Positions 55,933-64,000 of a stretch of DNA of 64,000 nt are shown here, one piece after another. Position numbers and translations under genes: made by a program. Each line of letters begins with the position of its first letter. Positions within the stretch are counted from its first letter, which is position 1. This DNA is from Paragordius varius (lineage: Eukaryota; Nematomorpha), in the NCBI GenBank assembly GCA_964247055.1, contig OZ176057.1:2046001-2110000 (forward strand), in the 5' to 3' direction. Below the pieces are notes generated by a model. The model had not been told where the DNA came from and did not search any database. It saw only the letters and a program-made list of their open reading frames with translations.

Positions 55933-56230
55933 TACAAATTACACTCAAATTCACCCTAAAATCAAATTCACCCTAAAATAAATTGTGTTTTTTTAGATTA
56001 AATACTACCTATATTTTTTTATATTTTTAAAAAATAAAAGTTTGTTTGAAATTATATTAATACTGAAAAAATATAAACTAAGCCATAAAGATATATTTCG
56101 CATAATGAGTTTTATTAATCCGAAAATACGTATGTTTTTAGGGTGAATTTGAATTGTTTGAGGGTGAATTTTAATTGTTTAAGAGGGAATTCGAATTGTT
56201 CAAGAGTAAATTTGGATTGTAAAGGGTAAC
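55933..56230. mobile_element. Foldback-like element, subfamily 2, copy 3
   Basis: Left arm with about two units (CTCAAATTCACCCTAAAATC), right arm with about four (GGGTGAATTTGAATTGTTTG) and TGTAAAGGGTA at the end. The centre (AATACTGAAAAAATATAAAC; ATATATTTCGCATAATG) is that of the subfamily. Arm lengths are unequal. Confidence 0.75.
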
Positions 56231-56898
56231 TTTTACAAAATATATTTTTAAAATAATTTTAGATGTCGAATCTTAAATTGATCACCTCAAAAATGGGCCA
56301 CCAGTTTGTTAAAATAAATGTAAAATGCCGATAATTTGTGATAACATATTTAATATATGGTAGGTAGATTGTGATATAAAAAATAAAAAAACTATAATTA
56401 GTTTAAAATTTAATTTTTATCAAAATTTTGAGGAAGCGTTGCTTATTATAGTTCTTAACATGTTAGGTGGACACTTCAAATATAAAGATGCTGAACAGAA
56501 ATTATGAAAAATGTTTTTTTGGTGTCAGGGCCACGAACAGATGTGTTTAATAAATTGACTTTGCGGAAAACATTTTAGACATCAGGCGGGCTACATTAAA
56601 ATATATGAACATAGACCGATATTATTCGATCAAATGCTTTGTTTATATTTAAAACCCTGAAAAAAATAATTTAACCCTTCATTAAAAAATGAATCATATT
56701 TGAATTGAACATTATTCTTAATAAATAACTTGAACACTTGAATATAAAATATAATATAATTTACCAAGATTCTAAATAATATATTTTTGAAAACTATAAT
56801 TTTTGGTATCTTGGAAACATTTAGGCGAGTAACAGAGAATGTCGCAGAAAGCCGCATTTAGGACACTCTTATTTAGCATATATTGAAAATTATCATTA
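56231..56898. other. AT-rich with hAT-like remnant
   Basis: About 56520-56873 contains GGTCAGGGCCACGAACAG-like and AAGCCGCATTTAGGACACTC words of the small hAT family, but the ends could not be paired. No gene. Confidence 0.3.
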
Positions 56899-56902
56899 TT
56901 AA

Positions 56903-57474
56903 CTCCCAACAATTTTTGTGATTTTTGAAAACTAAGCCCCTGACCTTTTGGGGTATATTACTCAGAGCCATTTAAAATTTGAATATCTTAAAAAGTATTT
57001 AGGGTATTATGCCGTATTTTAAATATGCTTTTCAGCCTTTTAGGCGCATAATACAAATAATTTTTTTAAAAAAACTTTAAAATTGTAAAAAAAATCCTCA
57101 ACTCATTTTTCGCCGCCATTTTTTTCCGTTAAATTATTTTAAATCGCTAATACAATAGGCAAATAAATGTATATTATGATTAAAAATGTTAATATTTAAC
57201 TTTATTAAGTTTTTAGAATTCTTTTTATCAGCAAAAACTTGATATTTATCGATTATAGCTGATTTTAATCGTAGAGTTATCTCAATTCTATACTCTAGTG
57301 CTAAACTGTAAAAAATATAAAGCTTTTTTTTCCTATACAGGAGGCCAATGTTTAGTAATTATAGTTAAATTAAAATAACTTTCAAAACAGTAGTTTATTT
57401 ATAAGATTAAGCTCTGGGATATAAAACTACCCCAATATGTCATAGTAGACAAAAAATGAAAAGGTCATAAAGTG
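56903..57474. mobile_element. Family F element, copy 2 (TTAA-flanked)
   Basis: TTAA flanks both sides (56899-56902 and 57475-57478). Left CTCCCAACAATTTTTGTG with CCTTTTGGGGTATATTAC; right GCTCTGGGATATAAAACTAC with AGGTCATAAAGTG. The body matches the copy at 33312, including AATACAATAGGCAAATAAAT. Confidence 0.75.
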
Positions 57475-57478
57475 TTAA

Positions 57479-60400
57479 AAATGGTAAAGCCCACATCTAT
57501 AATTGAAATTTTTATTCATGTATTTTTCCTATTTTAGGAAAAATGGTGGTTTATTTTAAATCTTAATATATTATTTTTTAGCTTTACAGGCCATCAAATT
57601 GAAATGAGATTATAACATTTGCATGTGGCAAAGATAACAATAAGTAATCGTAAAGTCCGATAAGAGAGACTTGCAAGCAAAATCCAGGCAAATTGAAATG
57701 TCAAATTAACCAATTTACATAATAAAGCTAGATAAATTCTACAATTAAATTGAATATAAATTAGGTAAATACAAATGGTCCAATCCCATAACAGTAAATT
57801 CTACTAAAAGTGGCTACACAACATCCATCTGAAATTCAAAATACAAAACAACCAATAATTTTTAAAAAAATAAGGTATATCCACTAGGTATAAATAAAGG
57901 ATTTTTTATAAGAACCAACTCAAGAGAAAAAGTCTAATAAGTACTCAAAAGAACGAAAACTAACAAAAAAGTATAGTCTATCTGAAAGCCGAAGGTTTAA
58001 ACCATAGAATGCCTTTTTTAGTATTTTTTTAAAAAAATTTTATATGTGTTAAAAATTCACTTGAAAAAAAAGACTAAATTTTGACGTTTAAGTCCGTACT
58101 ATTTTTTCCTGTCTGATATTTAAATGACATATTCATATTCAAAAGATAGAGTTTAAAACGCTTTATTAAATGATATTAAGTTTATAATATAATAACATTT
58201 TATTATAAAGTTAAATTTAATTTTCTCTCGATTTTCTCTTGTTTTTGAAAAATTGAAAAACCTATAAAATTTCAAAATTCTGATTGGCGGGATGAAAAAT
58301 TTTTTTAAATTCGGTTTTAAAACACTGAAATTAGTCATAATTTAAGAAGTTTGAGTGGTGGTGCTTAAAAATGTCCAAATTTGTCGACTAGTGTAATATT
58401 TGTAATCTTACTAACAATTTTAATAAAAGAGTGGATCAACCTAATAAACAAATAGAAAATATGGCGTAATAAGATAATCGGACTATATTTTTACCATAAT
58501 TTTTTTATAATATGCATGATGACGTAATTTGCGTATGAAAATACATGATAACAGTTATGACTTAATCTGATTTTACAATTATAGTTTGGTCTCTTTAAAA
58601 ATAACAAACCTTTAACATTTTATTACCTTTTCACTTTTTCGGCCTATTTTACCTATTGATGTAATTTATATCCCTTAGCTCAATTATGTAAATCTGCAGT
58701 TTTGATAGTTATTTTGTTAAAATACAATTATCAAATACTCATGAGAGAAACTTGATAACTGTAATAACAGTTACATAATGCAAATGTAACCGAAAAGCTG
58801 GTTTTCATTCGAAAATACTTAAATTTTGCAGATTAAACGATTTACCCCCTAATTAGCCCGTATAATTAAATTTTTAAAAATAATATATATATATATATAT
58901 TCAATTTATATAAATTGCCTGAAAGCTATTTTAAAAACTACTTGAATACAATTTAATTCCCAAAAACATATTTTCCTTTGGAATTTTTTAATAAATTTAA
59001 ATTGAAATAGTATATTAAAATAGGTATTTGTGCGCACTTGCATTGAAATTTCTTTTTTTACATATAAATAAATTCAATGATTAATTTATCATTACAAAAT
59101 TATATATTTTTCTCAATTTTTAAATATAAATATTAAAACGGTCTCTAATCGTCTCCTACCTAATATCTACATATTTAGGAAATTAATCATATTAGTAATT
59201 AAAAATCATTATTAATTTGTTTTAAATAATTTTCATATGGATAAACATTTTGCGTTTCGTAAAAAACTATAAAATACCATAAAACTTTTAATTTACCATA
59301 TGCTTAATATTTTGGACATAATAAATATTATTATTATGATATTATTGTTATGAGAATATTTTTTAATTTGGTATTAATTATATACTAAAAATAAAGTCAA
59401 ATAATCAAATCGCATCCGTTTATGTTATATAAATATAAAATAGAAGAAAACTTGATGGCCTTCAAAATCTTACAAGCGGAACTTTTTTAAAATATATAAA
59501 ACAAACCAAATAAACCAAAAAAATTTAATTTACAAAATTACACTAGACAACAAATTTTAACTTTTTTTAACTGCCATTCTTTGAAATTTAAAATTTATTT
59601 CATTAAAGTATATAATTAGTATATCTGAAAAGAAAATTGGTCTAGCATGGAAGAATTTTTTTATATTAGAGTTTATCGATAATTTTTGGCCCCAATTTAA
59701 CATTAAACTCGAAATTTCGAAAATTAAAAGTTTTAGATATGAAGCCATGTATTTTATATCATTCGAAAGAGCGCAAAAAGCTGTATCTTTTAAATAGTAG
59801 TAAGTCATTTAAATCAATCGGATGTAAAAGTTATTTGGATTTATATGGTCGAAATTTTCAATCCTTAAATAAGTCGATAATTTTTACAGACAAACTAATT
59901 TAAAAATCCTATAAATTATTTTAATATAATTATTAGGGTTATATTAGTATTTAATTTAAAAAAAATGTTTGAAAAAGCTTTTGGTTTGCTTTTTTAATAA
60001 AAATTATTATTATCATAAATATTTTACCTAGTGGATACCAAAATGTTATAACTGTAAATTTATTACATAATGGCTATAAAAGATCAAAAATACCTTAAAC
60101 TTTGTTTTTATCTTTAAAATTTTGAAATTATCAGCCTTGTAAAGAAAATAATAATTAATATTGATGAGATGGTAATTTTTAAAAAACAAAAAATCTTAAA
60201 AATGGCTGTTTTGAGTGACATAAAGGCAATAATAAAATGTTTTAATCAAAAAAACTTTCTTGTGTTATCTTTTTTGGACATTCATCACCATCTAAACAAA
60301 GTTTGAGCTATTTTCATCCATTAAAAAATATAATAATTAAAAAAAAATGCTCTCGCTTCGCGCGTTTGTCGCTCTTTGTGTCCAATATTAACTGTCGATG

Positions 60401-60711
60401 TAATACATATTAGTATGCATTTTATAGAGTTTTTAGTACTCTTTCGAATGATATATTACAAACTGGCATTACTTGTATATTTTCAAAGAAAAATATTTTT
60501 TAGTAAAATTTTGATAAAGGGGCGCATAATCAAAAAAATCAAATTATACAAAATTCTTTTAACGAGTTATAATTTTTATTTTAGATTTACTGTTAAAATG
60601 ATACTAAATATCAGAAAATTCTAAAAACTCAACTGGCAGAAAAATTTGTTGTCCAGTGTTATTTATTCATTACAAATTATTATTATATTTTTTCGACCAA
60701 AAAAATTAATG
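57479..60711. other. Gene-poor AT-rich stretch
   Basis: No exon is supported. A piece of family F is visible at about 58620-58740 (ATTTATATCCCTTAGCTC). A TA run lies near 58886-58902. Confidence 0.35.
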
Positions 60712-60948
60712 ATGTGCAAAACTGTGCCATTAAATCCAAACATTAAAATGCCATTGATTGGATGTATGTCAATATATATAATATTTTTTACAAATTTTGT
60801 TTCACAATATAATTTTTTAGTTTGATATTTTATTGTAATCGTTTCAATGTTTGTGAATATATGATAGTTGGAACTTGGATGATAGAAAATGGCCAGGTGA
60901 TACATAAAGTATTGGATTCCGCTCTTGAAGCCGGCTACCGAGCCATTG
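60712..60948 (+). CDS. Aldo-keto reductase, first two exons (partial)
   Basis: Exon 1 is 60712-60763 (MCKTVPLNPNIKMPLIG, donor GAT/GTATGT, phase 1). Exon 2 is 60868-60948 (acceptor GATAG, donor ATTG/GTAAGT, phase 1). Joined they read NIKMPLIGFGTWMIENGQ then VIHKVLDSALEAGYRAID, the canonical N-terminus of an NADPH-dependent aldo-keto reductase. It covers the first beta/alpha unit and the Asp that begins the DTAxxYxNE catalytic segment. The remaining exons, with the catalytic Tyr, Lys and His, are not in view and are expected to the right. A foldback-like element lies in intron 2, starting 23 bp after the donor. Confidence 0.8.
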
Positions 60949-60970
60949 GTAAGTTTATTTAGAATAAGGA

Positions 60971-61322
60971 TATACCATTTACACTTTAAATTTATCATTG
61001 AATAATTCATATTCACCTTTAAACAATTTAAATTCACCCATAATACATTCAAATTCACCCTTGAATAATTCAAATCACCTTTAAAAATTCAAATTTCCCC
61101 ATAAAAAAGTGTTAAATAATTAAAGTTATATAAATTTTTTGTATTTGTTAAAAAATTAAATTTTGTTTAAAATTAACATATACTGAAAAAATAATAATCT
61201 TTCCAATAAAGAAATAATTTATATCACTGATGATGAGTTATATTAGCCCGAAAACAGATAATACATTTTTAGGATGAATTTGAATTGTTCATCTAGGGTG
61301 AATTTGAGTTGGAAATGGCATG
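60971..61322. mobile_element. Foldback-like element, subfamily 2, copy 4
   Basis: Left TATACCATTTACACTTTAAA with about six worn units (AACAATTTAAATTCACCC), right with about two (AGGATGAATTTGAATTGTTC) and GGAAATGGCATGCC. The centre matches copy 1. It sits inside intron 2 of the aldo-keto reductase. Confidence 0.75.
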
Positions 61323-61507
61323 CCTAAACTATCTCACAAAACTCTTTAAATAAAATAATGAGGGCTAATTTACACCAATCTCAATAATTGTTTTAACTTG
61401 AACCCATATTACCATATCATATTAATACATCAAATTAAGATATTTTTGATAGATAAATATATATTTTCCATTGGTTAGAAAAGTGATTACATGCTTTATA
61501 ATTCCAG

Positions 61508-61582
61508 GTTGAACATTTTTTAGAAGTTGAGTCAATCACATGCATTTTTAAAGATAAAATAGCATCTCTAACAAACGTAATG
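61508..61582 (+). CDS. Candidate 75-bp exon, unknown
   Basis: An acceptor (TTATAATTCCAG) and a strong donor (ATG/GTAAGT) enclose 25 codons, VEHFLEVESITCIFKDKIAS then LTNVM, in phase 0 on both sides. It does not fit the phase-1 exit of the preceding aldo-keto reductase exon and does not resemble that family. Confidence 0.25.
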
Positions 61583-62985
61583 GTAAGTTATTATTTGCAA
61601 TGAATAGGTAAATATAGCTAATATTAAACGAATATTTAACTTTTATTGTGACATTTTCCGGTAACTTAAATCTAAATGCAGCAGGTTTTATTTTTAACGT
61701 TACTAGACCCCCTTAAATCTTTTATTCAACACTTATAATGCTCAATTTTAAGTTGATAATAGATGAATGAATCATTAATTAACTGTAATTATGTTTTATG
61801 GTTCGCTTGTCATAAAAAGCATTAAACGCTGTATTCTTAATATTTGTAGAGAACTTTGTGTGTGTCATTCTCTGGATATAATTTTGTGGGATTTTTTGAA
61901 ATGAAATTACGGTACAGTTTTCTAAACCAAGCAGAGTTCCCGTTGTGTAATGGTTATAAAAAATAAATTTTTATTATGATTTTTAACAAGAATGATCTTC
62001 TACTGGGATCGGAAAAAGGATCGTTTTAGGCTTGTTCTTCCACTATTTTTGCTTCTGAATAATTGTTAAACATATCAAAAACTGTTTAAACTGAATGTTA
62101 CGGTTCAAAATTCGATTAAAATGCTCTTTTTTTGAAAAATCAATTATTTACAATTTATAGAAATTATTTAAACTAAAAGATAAAATACACATATTATGTG
62201 CCATACTTTTTGCGGTAGTTTTACGACCTAGATCAATTTTATAAAACATCATATAGAGGTAATATGATATTGTCAAATATAAAAATATGCATTTTTAGCC
62301 TTCGCATGATTAAAATTTTATTTTTAAAAAATGTAAAAATGTCAGGATATCCTTATCTTAAACTTTCACATTGTCATTTGAACTTAGGTATATAATTAAT
62401 AAAGCTTAAAATTGCAATTTAGCACCCAATTTTTTTAATTATTGATTTAATTCAACTGTTTTTTTGCATTAAGTTTTGGAGGTATTCCTATATGGACTCT
62501 AATAGTAAAACACTGTAAAAATAATTCTATCTAATATTAAAGTATAACGTTTGATAGTTAATATACTGAGTACAAAATTATCCCATAATGTAATTAAATA
62601 AAATGAATAGGTAACGAACTTATAATTATATAAAATATTTTATATATACATGAATTAAATAAAATTCTAACTAATTTATAAATATCTAAAATGGAAATCT
62701 TTGCTTAAGTCTCTAAATCAATTTGAAATTAGTTTTTTACCAGTTTTTGGTGAAGGAAAAAAAGGATTTTGGATTCATACACTGTTATATTTATATTATA
62801 TTATATTATATTTGTGCCATGGAGGAAAATTTTATATGGGTTAAAGAAACATACAATTAATAATTATAGTTTACTAGGGGTATTCATGAGATTTTACCGG
62901 TTTTTAGGTAAAAATACATGTTATTTTGAAATAAATTATTATTTATTTATTCAAAATATTCAACACCCGATTCGACATTTCTCTC
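61583..62985. other. AT-rich, no gene recognised
   Basis: No exon of the aldo-keto reductase could be found here. Only AT-rich sequence is seen. Confidence 0.3.
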
Positions 62986-64000
62986 ATATCTCATAAATGA
63001 ATGTCGGGCAAATGATTGAATTTTGCAGCTAACCATTCGTTAAGCCATTTTCCCGTCTTTGAAAATATTGAAATTTTGTTCTGCGAGGTTCCCCATTGAT
63101 GCTGCATTATTCAGATGGAACGGGTCAGAAGAGTTCAGGGAAAAATTCAAAAGCGATCAAGGTGTCATTTGCTGTGAGAAACGAGCATTATCTTGCGAAA
63201 TCGTTTTGCCATGTTTTTGGCTCATTTCAGTTGTTTTTCGATTAATACATGATCGTCATGTATTTGTTAACTATAGTGTAAAATTTCACGGGACTTCAAA
63301 ACTTTAATTTACAATACCCTGGTCCCTCAAACACAGTCATGATTTTACTGAAGCGATTTGGCATTATGGATTGACAGGCTTGGCAAGATAAAGGCACGAT
63401 TTTTCCGCTTTGAATTACAAAATAAATAATTACTCATCAGTCGCGATCCGATGAAAAAATTATTTATTTTCATGACGCTGAAGCAGGATTTAAGTCACTT
63501 TAAGATTTTTGATTTGACGTTCATTCGAATTGAAGACCTATTTATCAAGTTTGTTGGGTTTTCCCATTCTCGCAGACATATTTTGATTGTTTTTTTGTGA
63601 TAAATGTAACGCCTCTGCTAATTGTTGTCAGTTTTGAGTTGGGTCATAATCAATAATTCTTGGACTTGTTCGCAGTTGTGTTGCCAAAGGCATTCTTTTA
63701 CATGAAATCACAACTTATTATTTATAAACTTTTCACGTGTGTCAATCGATAGAGCAAGTTTACTATATGTTTCTACTACCAAACGATAATTTTTAACAGT
63801 CGATTTCTTTTGATGGTTAAGTGTGCCGAAATTTCAGGAAAATTCGCCATGAATTAACGATAAAAATTAGTCGTTACAGTAAGCTCGATTTGGGTAGTTT
63901 GACGATTAATGTTAGATGAACGAAATGGGGTATGCAACCAATTATTCGTCTGCGTACTTATCTCTGACGTCTTCTCGTAAAACCGGTAAGAACTTAAAAA
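62986..64000 (-). mobile_element. mariner-family DNA transposon, decayed
   Basis: Read on the minus strand, fragments in several frames follow the order of a mariner transposase. A helix-turn-helix region, RIIDYDPTQN then QQLAEALHLSQKN and MGKPNKLDK, lies at about 63540-63690. LLQRHEINNFF lies near 63450-63500. The catalytic-domain remnants HRIATDE and LKSRETLH (about 63290-63460) follow, and the C-terminal KWLNEWLAAKFNHLPD lies near 63005-63065. Many stops and shifts show it is dead. The terminal repeats were not identified, and the 5' end may lie beyond the window. Confidence 0.75.

Noticed and set aside
60663-61073. 136-codon minus-strand open frame
   Set aside because: It overlaps the aldo-keto reductase exons on the opposite strand and the left arm of a foldback element. 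The composition is repeat-derived.
63059-63307. 82-codon plus-strand open frame
   Set aside because: It is antisense to the decayed mariner transposase.

Overview
The window is AT-rich, intron-rich nuclear DNA from an animal, most likely an invertebrate. Coding islands are short exons bounded by GT/AG sites and separated by 0.3-5 kb introns. The space between is packed with non-autonomous transposons, a LINE, a mariner, hAT elements and a fossil Ty3/gypsy fragment. I cannot name the species. No bacterial operon, CRISPR array, tRNA or rRNA gene is visible.

The main gene is a DUR3-type urea/sodium (or proton) solute symporter on the minus strand. I could place twelve exons between 44620 and 23332 by reading frame, splice sites and family motifs. 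Every intron phase matches its partner, giving about 835 residues. Two features stand out: a long N-terminal extension, and a cysteine-rich intracellular-loop module encoded by its own exon.

Other host genes are less certain. There is a four-exon plus-strand gene at 15927-17533 for an unrecognised signal-peptide, single-pass membrane protein. A three-exon plus-strand gene at 49764-51020 encodes an unrecognised secreted protein of 150 residues, with another signal-peptide ORF just upstream at 49224. The first two exons of an aldo-keto reductase lie at 60712-60948. Isolated coding-like exons lie at 5047-5201 (minus), 48429-48750 (plus), 51690-51956 (minus) and 55289-55586 (plus).

Mobile DNA by region: 1265-4157 holds a decayed hAT with an exact 8-bp target duplication and a nested unclassified repeat (G). 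5480-8330 is an almost full-length RTE-like LINE with several breaks. 9.2-11 kb carries three small palindromic MITEs (family A). 12.8-15.3 and 26.3-28.6 kb carry composite D/E repeats. 19.6-21 kb is a nest of repeat G inside MITE C. MITE C recurs through the DUR3 introns. TTAA-flanked families D and F look piggyBac-like. 45.5 kb is a LINE tail, 46.8-48.4 kb a fossil gypsy fragment, 52.7-53.7 kb a 1-kb palindrome, and 62.99-64.0 kb a decayed mariner.

The most unusual signal is a set of foldback-like elements at 21.7, 25.5, 31.7, 51.1, 52.1, 55.9 and 61.0 kb, with a fragment at 0.34 kb. Their inverted ends are tandem arrays of a 21-bp unit. They form two subfamilies that share the unit's framework, the outer termini and, within each subfamily, the centre.
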